Source: Batillaria attramentaria (Eukaryota > Mollusca > Gastropoda > Batillariidae). Taken from it: 64,000 bases of DNA. The translations under genes were made by a program, and so were the position numbers. Location: the NCBI GenBank assembly GCA_018292915.2, contig JACVVK020000336.1, positions 206,001 through 270,000 on the forward strand. Reading direction: 5' to 3'. A model generated the notes under the pieces. That model did no database searches. It was not told the origin of the DNA and saw only the letters and a list, made by a program, of their open reading frames with translations. Positions 13,135 to 24,428 of this stretch are shown here, in pieces (positions within the stretch are counted from its first letter, which is position 1; each line of letters begins with the position of its first letter).

Positions 13135-15417
13135 TATTTTCACAGACAGAATCAGTATGAATATAACACATACATGTGTCGCATGGCTTTTACACAATTG
13201 CTATCACGCCCACACACGCGTTAACGATGGTCTCTGTTTTTTGTTTTTGTTTTGTTTTTTGTTCTGGCGCTTACAGACGAGTTTTCAGTAGATTTTACTT
13301 TGTACGTAGATCCTGCAGAGGTAAACAACCTAGCGCTTGCGCCACCAACATCTGAGCTATCGAGGCCACTGGAACCAGGCCGTCGGCTGAACATCACGTG
13401 TACCTGGGACAGAGGAAACCCGCCGGTTGAAGCACAGATCATTCACAGTCGTCAGATGAGTTTGACCAGAGAACTAGCAACAAGCAATTTGACAACAATC
13501 AGTTACACATTCGACAACATTCAATGCACGGACGCTGGCCTCATTCACTGTGTGGCACCAGGTGCAAGTCATAACAAGACTGAGACACTTCTTGTTAAAT
13601 GTAAGTGTCAGCTTACCATTATAGTGACTTCCACAAGTGCAATTGTGTGTGAGTGAAGTTAAAGTTACGTGGCTGCCATCCTAAGACAGAAACGTTCACT
13701 ACAAGTCTGTAATTATTGATAGACCTGGGACTTTTAGAAACCACCTAAAAATACCCACCGTTCTCAGGAAAATGTTTTGTGGTGGGACGTTTGCATTGAC
13801 AAGCTGTCTTGTATTTAGTTTTTAAAAAAGTTCACGGCACCATTTTTGTCGTTTTTTTTTTCCAGGTCCCCCATCGATACTCCAAGACCAGAATCCGGAG
13901 TTCAACGTTACTGGTGACAGTGTTAACGTGAGTTTCGCCATCCGTACTCACACGGCTCACATTTACACCTGCCACCTCACCCATCTGAAGTCCGGACAAT
14001 CTGGAAACACAAAAGACTGTCTGAGGTATCTTTACATGCATTTCACGTACACAGGTGAAAAGACTAAATTGGGTTGGATGTTGTAAATAGCCACAGACTG
14101 GTAGGTATTCAGCACGATCTAATCCTTTGACCATTACCAAATACATGAATCAGAAAAGTGAGTCTGAATGAGGGGATGTGCGTTCCTGCTTTGAAAAGAC
14201 AACACATTTAAGTTCTACAGACAAATTTATCATCTTCTCCTTAAGGGGTAGGAAACCAATACAACACAAACAAAATCAGTATCGTTCATACCTTGAGTTG
14301 TTCGTGTCAAGGTCACTGTTTGTAACCGGCACCCCACCTGACCTACAGTTGACTGTCCGGCTAGACAGTGTAACGTCAGAGGATGAAGGCCGGTGGAAAC
14401 TTGGTGTATCCAATGACGCTGGGTCTGGGTACATGGAAATCTGCCTGACAGTTCCAGAAAGTAAGTGTTAATAACGACACTAAGAATATCGACTAGATTT
14501 TTGTATCTACTTTAAGTGTTTGTACTATGATGTTACAAAGTCGATCTGCATCAGAAACCCAAACAGAATCTCAACGGAAAAAGTGTTTTTCCTTCAAAAG
14601 TAACAGTACGACTGTAACAGAATTTATTCCTGCCAGCTTATCAAGTCTGTCCATATTCGTCGGACAGAACATCTCAAAATCTGTTCAAACCCCTTAGAAT
14701 GCACAGGGCCTTGCTAAAACTGCAACAGGAGAAAAACCTGAAAACTTAACACCACCACCTTTACGTTTTACAGCAGGAACTGTTGCTGCCAGAGTGACAA
14801 GTCTGTCCATGATGGCTGGTGACAACAGCGTGACGTCTCCTGTAGACCAGAACACTACTGTTGACATCCTGTGTACCTGGGATGAGGGCAACCCTCCTGT
14901 CAGTGCCCGCCTGTTGGACAGACACGGGGTAGAGATGGAAGGCAGCATCTACAGCAGTGGACAGATCCGATACAGGTTTCCTGCTGTGGGCTGTCAGGAC
15001 GCTGGTCTCATTCGCTGTGAGGCACCAGGGGCTAGTCACAATGAGACGGCAACTTTAATTGTGAAATGTAATGTGATTCTGTATTTCTCTCTTCTCTTTC
15101 CTATCATTAGGTGCTGTGGGATTTTTGTGGTGGGGCGGGGTATTTCGTAATGCACAAATGTGTGATAATTTGAAAGAAATAAGACACCGTTATGTTGACC
15201 ATTGGTTGAACGTTTCTCAGACAATTTTCCCAGTTAATAATAATAATAATAATGGGTATTTAAGGGACGCCCTCCCTCCCGCAGGAGCTCAGGGCGCCTT
15301 ACAGTCAACACGCACTCACTCACACAGAAACGGAAACACTCACGCAACATTCCTTCACACATACATTTAACGACAACACATAATGTGCAGCAGCATACAC
15401 GGTCTCCGCTGCCCCCG

Positions 15418-15463
<46 letters not shown>

Positions 15464-18400
15464 GACCAGCAAGATGATGTGGCGACAGCTATTGGTTAAG
15501 GGCGGTACTTATTCAGACTGCTACAGCGCATCCCTATTCATTTTTTTTTTCATCGTTTGGTCATTTTAAGGCGCTCCAACATTCGACCAGCACGAATCGA
15601 ATGTGATCACGGTAGAATCCGGAGATGACATGCAAGGACAGTTTCCAGTCCGAGCGCACACGAGGAATGTTGACAAGTGTCTGCTGCACAAGTACACGTC
15701 TCGTACACATGGATTCAGAGACGGGACTTTTACACTCGGCAGCTGTACAGGGTGATGTTACATTGTAGTACGCGTAGCACATATGGGCAACTGTCTTTAC
15801 TCAATACCATAACTTACAGTATCAGAAAAAAAGTTACAAAGAGAATGAAACTTTAGGTGTTCGTCAGTAAAACAGTTTGCTACTTGCTGATCAAAACCAG
15901 CTGCGGTCATGATAGTCTAACGCCAAACCAACTGCGACTCTTCTTGTATTGTAAACGAAATTTTGGTTTCTAACGGCAGTTTGTTTTGTTAATGAGATCT
16001 AGAGGATCACAAACAAATTTCCGTTTTTGTCTTTGTTGTTGTTGTTGTTTTTGCTGTTGTTGTTGCCCGAATAGTTTTTGTCAAATCGCTGTTTTTAGGT
16101 ATTTTCTGTACAATTACACAAACATGATGAGAAAAAAGGCAAGACAACAAACAGCAGCTACTGCTAATACTATGTTCCCTAAAAATACTTGATTCATGTA
16201 CCAGTCTGGTTGATCTGACCGGTACCCCACCTGACCTGGTGCTGACTGTCCGACTGGACAATGTGAGGAAACAGGATGAGGGACAGTGGCGGCTGGAACT
16301 CACCAATGATGCTGGAAATGGACTTCTAGAGTTTTCACTGATCGTCACAGACAGTAAGTTCCAGTCAGTTACATGTATCAACATCAAGAGTAAAAGAAGG
16401 TGGGAGTAATTATCAAGTTCATGTTCAATGTATTTCCAGAAACCCCATCAGGGGGTATATGGATGACCTGCAATAGGTTAGTGCACTCCACATATTGTGA
16501 ATTCTCCCGTGTTTATTCAGTATCTCGTCATCGCAACCCTTGGAAACCACGAGAAGGTAGGTAACTCATTCACCGCCACACATTCAAACTGTCAGGGGTT
16601 TTGCTGGCTTTTTTCTTGTTGTTGTTGTTGTTCTTTTACTACCTTTTTATCCCTTTCGGGAAATTTGGGCTGTTTCCCCCGAAGGACGCGCGTCTCCGCG
16701 GTGAAGTGTCACTCAATACCTATCCTACTTTTTCAATCTTTTTGCTGAGGGGGCAAAGCCGGATAACCCGGAGAGAAACTGACGATGAGCAGCCCGGTAG
16801 CCAGGAAAAACCGGTAGCACTACCTATCAGAACACCACTCGCTCCAAACTTTTCTTGTCTTTACAAGTGTTGATATTTATCACTAACACGTGACACCTTT
16901 TCAGGTCAATGGAAAATAATAACAGGAGCTTGCGTCGCAGGTTTCGTCTTTCTCCTTGTCATCATTATCACCGTGTGTGCCCGAAAATATACCATTCGTG
17001 AGTTTCCATGGTCATTTACAAGGAAAAGTGTTGTCAAACCACTATGCATTGAATAATTACATCTAAAACAAACAAATCCTCGTTGACTTATCATGCAAAA
17101 GATTGAATTAGTTTTCAAGTTGGAACTGAAAGAACAATGCATTTTTCAGCTTTGACGGATGCTATGATTGCGTAAATAATTACAGGGAAGAGAAGGCGCA
17201 CGAAGCCACCCCAGCCCGGACTGGAACTGGTCATGCAGAGTCGACACGACGTACCCGAGGAGGACGGGTCTAACCAGAGTGTACATTTGTACTGGGATGC
17301 CGACCCTCCTGCTTCTGATGGGGCAGACGCTGCTGGTCAGTAAGACTGTGTAATAATAGCCAGATTTAGTAGGACTTCGTAAAGAGGACTTCGCTGAGCA
17401 GCGTAACCCATTTACATGTAAATTAGGCTCACACGGCAGAGGCCGCGAGCTGCTAACGCGCTGCGATTGGCTAATGGCACCCGTAACGTGCCTAATTTAC
17501 ATGCAAATGGGTTATGCTGCTCATCGAAGTCCTCCTTATGAAATCCTACCAAATCTCACTACTAATAAGAAGAAACGTGCGTATCATTGCCATGCCAAGT
17601 CCTTTGCCTGCAGTTTATTGTTAATTTACTATTATCATAACTTGAATTGTCAATGGATGCGAATTTTATTCGAATGTATCTTTAAGTAACTTTTAGGTGA
17701 TAGAGAAGGGAAATGGTTGTCGGCCTTAAATATAAAGACATCCGTATCCGTAGGCTTGAAGTTCGCATGGTGAACAGCAGAAAACAGTAGTGAGACTTAG
17801 CGCGCCTTCCTCACTGAGGAGAGTATGCAAATTCAGCCTCTGACGTCATCACAGCGCACTACCCGGGGTTTCGTAGTGGCCACCCGTTTAGCGTGCCATC
17901 GAATTTCGCAGAGTAAGGAGACAAGGGAGACAACTCCAGTCAGGATGCGAGTCTCTCATCAGACGAAAGCCAGCGTGGTTACGTGTCAACACAAGCCGTT
18001 CACTGATTACATTAATCTGGCTTCGCTGAACACAAAATGTACTCACATCGCATTTTTTAATGAAATCGATCCCCTATTCTTGTAGTCTTGGACCTCTCTA
18101 GGATTTAACCGATTGGTAAAATGTTTGTAAAAATCTCAAGCGAGGCGCACCTTTGTGGCCGCCATATTGGATTTGGCAGGCAGGACAGCGCTCGTGGGGT
18201 GTCCCAGTAAAATCGAAAAATAAAATATTTAGGATCTTCTCCACCCACTGCTGACTGCGAATTTCATAAAATGAAACATCAGTAGACCTATAAGTAATGC
18301 GCAAACAACACATTCTACAAGTTTGAGTACATAAAAAGACGTACGAAAATGGCTTCGTAGAATGGGCGATTCTCACGAAGTTCGCAGAGGGAAAATGGTT

Positions 18401-19060
18401 TCGGAGAGGAAGCCTCTGGCGGGTGACCCCAAAGCACGCAGGATGTGATGACGTCAGAGGCTGAATTTGCATACTCTCCTCAGTGAGGAAGGCGCGCTAA
18501 GTCTCTCTAATGTCTTTTGCTACTTCGTAACACCTTTTGATAGGGAAAAAAATACACAATAATAAATTCATACTATTATCGATGAAATATCTTTCGTTGG
18601 GGGCAATGCACATAAAAATATCTGTAGAGATTGCGCTTCTTGTAACGTAATGGAGATCGCTATCAGTAAACATTACTGAAGGAGGATTTCTGAGGACACC
18701 AACAACTTTTCTTCTTGTTATGAAGCAGAGGACGTTCCGCCCCCAGTGTGCCACGGACCAAGGAACCCTCCTGACGACTACCTAAACCCATCAGCGTCAC
18801 GTGACGAGATAGAGGAGGAAGGAACCGAATGGAACACTGTACCTTTCTACCAGAACACACAGATCAGGAACGTCGGTGCTACAACAGCAGCACATGACAG
18901 TACCATGACACAAGACGATGTATCACCATCAGACAGTACACCGACTGCGAGTGGGGTTTCAAAGAACCCACACACGGAGAACTGTAATACTGACGTCGAT
19001 GAGACCTGTTATGTCGGGTATGATCCGAGACTTTACGAGAACACAAAGCCTCGCCGTTAA
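12416..19060 (+). CDS. Gene A: five-Ig-domain transmembrane receptor
   Basis: Spliced model: 12416-12497, 12678-13022, 13310-13600, 13866-14025, 14312-14460, 14774-15067, 15571-15751, 16205-16353, 16905-16997, 17186-17335, 18729-19060; about 741 aa. Residues 1-27 are a signal peptide, 28-142 d1, 143-239 d2, 240-342 d3, 343-440 d4, 441-550 d5, about 555-576 the membrane helix, and 577-741 the tail. d2 and d4 keep the Ig cysteine pair (Cys-Thr-Trp-Asp ... Asp-Ala-Gly-x3-Cys); d3 and d5 have Asp-Glu-Gly-x-Trp where Ig domains usually have D-x-G-x-Y-x-C. The tail has YLNP, YQNT and YENT, consensus pYxN sites for Grb2-like SH2 domains. Junctions use GT-AG with matched phases and no in-frame stop was seen. 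I infer a cell-surface recognition or signalling receptor; the ligand is unknown. It is the most diverged of the three copies in d1. Confidence 0.8.
12678..13022 (+). CDS. Gene A exon 2: N-terminal Ig-like domain d1
   Basis: 345 nt between TGTGCAG and GTAAGG, phase 1-1. It holds five cysteines, a CEDNG motif, and Gly-Arg-Trp-Thr-Trp near the end. It is 4-5 codons longer than in B or C and clearly diverged from both. A (TG)n run of about 78 bp begins 33 bp after the donor. Confidence 0.8.
13056..13132. repeat. (TG)n in intron 2 of gene A
   Basis: The run sits close behind the 5' splice site; B and C have (CT)n(GT)n runs at the same place. Confidence 0.95.
13310..13600 (+). CDS. Gene A exon 3: Ig domain d2
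   Basis: It uses acceptor TACGTAG, the only in-frame choice shared with B and C and matching gene D. An upstream acceptor (CTTACAG, exon from 13,277) would add 11 codons and is open only in A. The domain has C-T-W-D-R-G-N-P-P and D-A-G-L-I-H-C. It lacks about 9 residues present before TTTSY in B and C. Confidence 0.75.
13866..14025 (+). CDS. Gene A exon 4: first half of Ig domain d3
   Basis: 160 nt from TTTTTTCCAG to donor GTATCT, phase 1 in and 2 out. It encodes PPSILQDQNPEF and two cysteines (TCHL, KDCL). Confidence 0.75.
14312..14460 (+). CDS. Gene A exon 5: second half of Ig domain d3
   Basis: 149 nt, acceptor GTGTCAAG (weak pyrimidine tract), donor GTAAGT, phase 2-1. It encodes TGTPPDLQLTVRLD and DEGRWKLGVSNDAGSG. 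The same exon size recurs in d5 (exon 8). Confidence 0.75.
14774..15067 (+). CDS. Gene A exon 6: Ig domain d4
   Basis: 294 nt, acceptor TTTTACAG, donor GTAATG, phase 1-1. CTWDEGNPPVSA and DAGLIRCEAPGASHNET mark it as a relative of d2. It is nearly identical to exon 6 of B and C. Confidence 0.8.
15233..15506 (-). mobile_element. LINE 3' end in intron 6 of gene A
   Basis: On the minus strand it runs from the last codons and stop of a LINE protein (CCCTTAACCAATAG), through a 3' UTR with (TG)n, to CTTAAATACCCATTATTATT. It matches 60,510-60,769. It replaces about 67 bp present at the same place in gene B. Confidence 0.8.
15571..15751 (+). CDS. Gene A exon 7: first half of Ig domain d5
   Basis: 181 nt, acceptor CATTTTAAG, donor GTGATG, phase 1-2. 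It encodes APTFDQHESNVITVESGDD and two cysteines (KCLL, GSCTG). Confidence 0.75.
16205..16353 (+). CDS. Gene A exon 8: second half of Ig domain d5
   Basis: 149 nt, acceptor TGTACCAG, donor GTAAGT, phase 2-1. It encodes TGTPPDLVLTVRLDNV and DEGQWRLELTNDAG, clearly parallel to exon 5. Confidence 0.8.
16905..16997 (+). CDS. Gene A exon 9: transmembrane helix
   Basis: 93 nt, acceptor CCTTTTCAG, donor GTGAGT, phase 1-1. Gln-Trp-Lys, then about 22 hydrophobic residues (GACVAGFVFLLVIIITVCA), then Arg-Lys-Tyr as stop-transfer. Confidence 0.85.
17186..17335 (+). CDS. Gene A exon 10: juxtamembrane tail
   Basis: 150 nt, phase 1-1. It encodes KRRRTKPPQPG, an acidic stretch and HLYWDADPPASDG. The donor is taken as GTCAGT, because it alone joins exon 11 in frame; a stronger-looking GTAAGA 4 nt later would shift the frame. 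Confidence 0.75.
17362..17556. mobile_element. ~195-bp MITE in intron 10 of gene A
   Basis: Inverted ends of about 65 bp: AGATTTAGTAGGACTTCG on the left mirrors CGAAGTCCTCC...CCTACCAAATCT on the right, around a GC-rich centre. The same copy is in gene B and absent from gene C. Confidence 0.75.
17792..18505. mobile_element. 714-bp DNA transposon with ~58-bp perfect TIRs
   Basis: The left end GAGACTTAGCGCGCCTTCCT, continuing to GACGTCATCAC, is mirrored exactly at the right end. It is inserted in intron 10 of gene A; genes B and C lack it. The interior has no recognisable transposase, so it is non-autonomous. Confidence 0.85.
18729..19060 (+). CDS. Gene A exon 11: signalling tail and stop
   Basis: Acceptor GAAGCAG in phase 1, 110 codons including TAA. 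It carries DDYLNPSAS, VPFYQNTQ and YVGYDPRLYENT, in a Ser/Thr/Asp-rich context without hydrophobic segments. No ITIM- or ITAM-spaced pair was seen. Confidence 0.85.
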
Positions 19061-19176
19061 TGTTCTCGCTGCAAGCAGAAAGACGGAAGTGGACAATGAA
19101 ATTAACTTAAACCATAATTTTTACAGTGTAACTATGTAATCTTACAGGATTAATTTCATGTTTGAATTTTCTGTTG

Positions 19177-19182
19177 ATTAAA
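19177..19182 (+). promoter_or_regulatory. Polyadenylation signal ATTAAA, gene A
   Basis: ATTAAA lies 117 nt after the stop. It is conserved at the same place in B and C. Confidence 0.55.
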
Positions 19183-19615
19183 GTGTTAACTCGCTCTCTG
19201 GCTCTAATCCAAGGGATGTCACAGAAGCCGTTTCTTAAACAAAGAAGCAGTTTATGATATTTCTAGTCCAGCAATCCAGTCAAGCATACAAGCATAATTT
19301 CATTGTCATTTAAAAGCCGCGGAGAGATTCTGCTCTGAAAATGAATAGTGTGTGCAGATCATGAGTTTCAGACAAGAAAATGATTCAAAATTGTCAAAAG
19401 ACAAATCGAAATATTCACTGCGCTCATGTTGGAATGACGTACTAAACAGACAAGCAGAATATGTTGCGTGTATATCTTTCGATTGCTGCACGATAAGAGA
19501 AAATGAGAGAAAAAGAATTGAAAACAATGGAATAGATATTGGATGGCGCTGCATTGCTGTGACGCGTTTCTCCCGGGGGAAGCAGGCCGAATTTCCCGAA
19601 TGGGATAATTATGAA

Positions 19616-19617
<2 letters not shown>

Positions 19618-19660
<43 letters not shown>

Positions 19661-19699
19661 TCAAACTTCATAAATTGCTGATGTATGGCCCATTGGATG

Positions 19700-19770
<71 letters not shown>
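19618..19770. repeat. (GA)n and (TG)n pair, 3' flank of A
   Basis: A GA run (19,618-19,657) and a TG run (19,704-19,770) are separated by 46 bp. The same pair follows gene B at 31,843-32,006. Confidence 0.95.
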
Positions 19771-19771
<1 letters not shown>

Positions 19772-19919
19772 ATGCATTTATGGCTTAGACTGAAATAGGC
19801 CTGCATCCCATGTGGGAAACTGAAGGTCATGCTGTCTTGTTGCTTGTTAGTGTGTGTTTCGATTTCCCACTGTGAGAAACATTAAAACCTAAAGCGTCTG
19901 TATCTCCATGCATGAGTTT

Positions 19920-20769
19920 TTCATAGAGCTGCTTGTTTTTGAGTTACCCTGTATGTCATGAAACTGAAAATTTGATGTTGAATAGGTCACGTATTTTAAG
20001 TTTCTGAATAGAGGACAATTCATATTTTTATGTGCAGATATAGAGATCAGATTTTACATAGCAAGATGTGAAAATTTCAAGCTTCTTTTGCGCTTGAAAT
20101 CCCTACTAACAACACAAAAACGAATTGAAATGTTTGTTTTATGCTGCTTTGACACAGAATTCAAAATTTTTTATGTGTATATAAAAAATTCCAAATTTGT
20201 TTTGTGTACATTTTTTTTGTTCGAAATTTCTCCTAGTGTCCGAACACAGTGGGTCACCCAGTACTCATGACACACCTAGTTTTTTTTTTTGCGTTTGAAA
20301 TAATTCTCCCAAAGCAAGACTATCATTTTGTATAGAAAGTTTTGATACCAATGTCTGATTGTAAAGACTGGCGAACACTGATTTACATGATGATTAAACA
20401 GTCGCCCGACTAAGAAAATCCGCACTTTGGTGATAAACAACAGAGTATTGTTCAAGATGTCAGAATGCAGTGTGTGTTTATTAGCGTCGGTTTCTTTTCG
20501 TTGCATGACCAGGAAATTTCTATTGGCATCATAAATCGTTCCTTTCACATCGTGATTGAAAGTAAATGTTAACTTGGGGTGTCTCTTAATTCTATTCTTT
20601 ACAGCAGCTTGCCTCTTGTTGTTGAGGCACATTACGCGAGTATTTGGTAGAGTTAGATTTGTAACAGTTACATTTTTATTGCCACTGTTTACGTCGATGT
20701 ACTGCTATTGATTTTGTAGGTAATGGTTTTACTTTTAAGAAACGGAAACTTTGATCATTAACTTAACTG

Positions 20770-20853
<84 letters not shown>

Positions 20854-21572
20854 TTTCCAATTTTCCTTCTGGAACGATGTGATTGATTGGCTGATTTTTA
20901 AAGTTCTCTCTCTTGAAGCGTCACCTACGATGCTCGCCTTTTTTAGGAGTTATTGCGGAGGGTACCAAGCATATCCTTTCCTGACACTAAGTATGATAAT
21001 TTATTATGTACTTCATTATTCTTTTGCCGAGAAATTTAGTTTCTGGAACAAGGATGACAAAGAATAACTTTCAATGTTTATATTTACAAGTTTTCGTTTA
21101 GTAATTTACTGACTGTTGCTGTTAATCTCTGCTTGTATTGCTTACTCACGTTCAGCAGTAGTGTTACGTTAGGTTTCATGATTGTTAGTTTTCATAGTTT
21201 GGATGCTGATGGTATGACATCTGTAGTGTCAACTTTCCCATGTGTGACGCTCAAGTTTTCCTTCTTCCTATTCTTAATTTCTATCGTGGGCTTAAAAATA
21301 TTTTGTGGTATCTTATTCTATGATGTGTATATGTCTTTAACTGTCTGTGAATGTGTATTTCATATTAGGAAAAGGGTCAAGCCAAATTCTTTTTGTAAAT
21401 ATTAAAGAAGTCGATAAACGATCAGACATTTTGTTTCGAATAGTGAACCGCCCAGAATACTGCTGTTAAAGATAAGTAATTTCCTGTGCAAAACAACAAC
21501 AAGATTATTGTTGTAAGGTTTACTCATCGCTGTGTACTTAAAGACGTCTTGGAAAGTTTCATCACCCGGCCA

Positions 21573-21628
<56 letters not shown>

Positions 21629-21761
21629 GAGACTGATGTTTGGCCTAACCTACGGTAATGGTTCATTTATTAAGGCTATTGACTTACAGTTTTTCAGACG
21701 GAAGCTTGATTATGGGAACCTTAGCAGGAACGATGTTGCAATTCATTTTATGAAGAACACT
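19920..21761. repeat. Intergenic duplicated block, copy 1
   Basis: About 1.85 kb, from GAGCTGCTTGTTTTTGAGTT to TTTTATGAAGAACAC, containing two (TG)n runs (20,773-20,852 and 21,577-21,626). Copies 2 and 3 start at 22,700 and 32,156. ORFs inside are short and not conserved in frame, so I call no gene. Confidence 0.9.
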
Positions 21762-21892
21762 ATTATAGCTTTAGCATTTAGAATAACTGAACTTTTAGAT
21801 AAACATAACTTTTTCAAGTTTCTGCGAAAAGCACCGGTCAAAAGAGTTCCTAATTTTCGATTTCATAAGTACAATACAAGGTATTCTAGTCC

Positions 21893-22320
21893 ATGTTTCA
21901 CCAGCCCTCTAGATCTTCCAGATTTTATGTAAAAATTAATTCAGCCAGGGAAGTCACAAAAGCAACAGGGAAATTACAAGACATGCACAAGCATCATCTG
22001 TCATACCACCAGTGTGAAGCTGACGTCAAACGCTTAGTTCCCAGACAAAATAAGCAAGTATCGTCACTGCCTCCGACATTTCACCAGCCCTCTAGATCTT
22101 CCAGATTTCATGTGAAAAATAATTCAATCGGGGAAGCCACAAAGCCAACAGGGAAATCACAAGACATAAACAAGCTTCCTCAGACGATTGCAGTGCTAGA
22201 GGCTGACGTCAAAATGTTTAGTTCGCGGAACTGACGTCATCTCTCCGTCTGTGTATGACGACCTGCCTGAGGCTGACGTCAAATGTTTAGTTCACGGAAA
22301 TGACGTCTCTCTCCTTCTCT
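21893..22320. repeat. Short internal duplication with TGACGTCA boxes
   Basis: The phrase TTTCACCAGCCCTCTAGATC occurs twice about 184 bp apart (21,895 and 22,079), each followed by a diverged copy. Five TGACGT(C) motifs follow between 22,021 and 22,310. A related piece (GACGTCAAATGTTTAGTTCA) is at 46,487. Confidence 0.6.
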
Positions 22321-22334
22321 CTCTCTCTCTCTCT

Positions 22335-22506
22335 GGGGAGCCAGCGTAGCCGAATGGTAGAGCGTTGGACTTTCAATGCTCGGGTCGAGAGTTCGAATCC
22401 CGGCTTGGGCCAAATATTTGTGCTGGCCTTTCTCTCGTTGCCCCGTCTTTGATATCACCCTTACTTGGTGGAAAAGGACGTTAAACTCCTAAACACCCAC
22501 CCACCC
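22335..22506 (+). mobile_element. tRNA-derived SINE
   Basis: tRNA-like head (GCCGAATGGTAGAGCG, GAGTTCGAATCCCGG), a body with GTTGCCCCGTCTTTGATATC, and a tail GTTAAACTCCTAAACACCCA. This is the most complete copy of this family in the window. Confidence 0.75.
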
Positions 22507-22699
22507 ACTCTCTCTCTCTCTCGCTCTCCCCCCACCCGGCCCCACCCCCAGTCACGTGACTAATCGGTCGAGGTCGTTGAGGATCTAGTGTCATTGGTAG
22601 AACATGGAGAGGGGAGAACCGGCAACAATAACAACAAAACAGACAAAATAAAATGAAATTTGGAGAAACAACTTTGTAGGACGGGGCCGTTCCTCCTTG

Positions 22700-23555
22700 T
22701 TCATAGAGCTGCTTGTTTTTGAGTTACCCTGTATGTCATAAAACTAAACATCTGATGTTGAATAGGTCACGTATTTTAAGTTTCTAAATAGAGGACAATT
22801 CATATTTTTATGTGCAGATATAGAGATCAGATTTTTCATAGCAAGATGTGAAAATTTCAAGCTTCTTTTGCGCTTGAAATCCCTACTAACAACACAAAAA
22901 CGAATTGAAATGTTTGTTTTATGCTGCTTTGACATTTTTTCAAAAATTTTTATGTGTATATACAAAATTCCAAATTTGTTTTGTGTACATTTTTTTTGTT
23001 TGAAATTTCCCCTAGTGTCCGAACACAGTGGGTCACCCAGTACTCATGACATACCTAGCTTTTTTTGCGTTTGAAATAATTCTCCCAAAGCAAGACTATC
23101 ATTTTGTATAGAAAGTTTTGATACCAATGTCTGATTGTAAAGACTGGCGAACACTGATTTACATGATGATTAAACAGTCGCCCGACTAAGAAAATCCGCA
23201 CTTTGGTGATAAACAACAGAGTATTGTTCAAGATGTCAGAATGCAGTCTGTGTTTATTAGCGCCGATTTCTTTTCGTTGTATGACCAGGAAATTTCTATT
23301 GACATCATAAATCGTTCCTTTCACATCGTGATTGAAAGTAAACGTTAACTTGGGGTGTCTCTTAATTCTATTTTACAGCAACCTGCCTCTTGTTGTTGAG
23401 GCACAATACGCGAGTATTTGGCAGAGTTAGATTTACATTTTTATTGCCACTGTTTACGTCGATGTATTTCTCTTGATTTTGTAGGTAATGGTTTTACTTT
23501 TAAGAAACGGAAACTTTGATCATGAACTTAACTGTAGTGTGTATCATTTGTCACC

Positions 23556-23638
<83 letters not shown>

Positions 23639-24350
23639 TTCCCCTCTGTAATGATAAAGTGATTCATTGGCTGATTTTTTTAAGTTCTAGCTCTCTCTTG
23701 AAGCGTCACCTACGATGCTCGCTTTTTTTAGGAGTTATTGTGGAGGGTACCAAGCATACCCTTTCCTGACACTAAGTATGATAATTTATTATGTACTTCA
23801 TTATTCTTTTGCCGAGAAGTTTAGTTTCTGGAACAAGGATGACAAAGAAGAACTTACAATGTTCATATTTAAAAGTTTCCGTTTCGGAATTTACTGGCTG
23901 TTGCTGTTAATCTCTGCTTGTATTGCTTACTCACGTTCAGCAGTAGTGTTACGTTAGGTTTCATGATTGTTAGTTTTCATTGTTTGGATGCTGATGGTAT
24001 GACATCTGTAGTGTCAACTTTCCCCATGTGTGACGCTAAAGTTTTCCTTCTTCCTATTCTTAATTTCTATCGCAGGCTTAAAAATATTTTGTCTTATCTT
24101 ATCCTATGATGTGTGTATGTGTTGAACTGTCTGTGAATGTGTATTTTAGGAAAAGGGTCACGCTAAATTCTTTTTGTAAATAAAGAAGTCGATAAACGAT
24201 CAGACATTTTGTTTCGAATACTGAACCGCCCAGAATACTGCTGTTAAAGATAAGTAATTTCCTGTGCAAAACAACAACAAGATTATTGTTGTAAGGTTTA
24301 CTCATCGCTGTGTACTTAAAGACGTCTTGGAAAGTTTCATCACCCGGCCA

Positions 24351-24428
<78 letters not shown>

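Noticed and set aside
13252..13309. Continuous coding from the ATG before gene A exon 3
   Set aside because: The ATG lies in the intron's pyrimidine tract; the exon is defined by its acceptor, not by that ATG.
18098..18472. 124-aa minus-strand frame inside the 714-bp element
   Set aside because: Starts within the inverted end; no transposase or THAP pattern.
22335..22410. tRNA genes
   Set aside because: A and B boxes are present, but the copies are multiple, diverged, lack closing acceptor stems and continue into SINE bodies.
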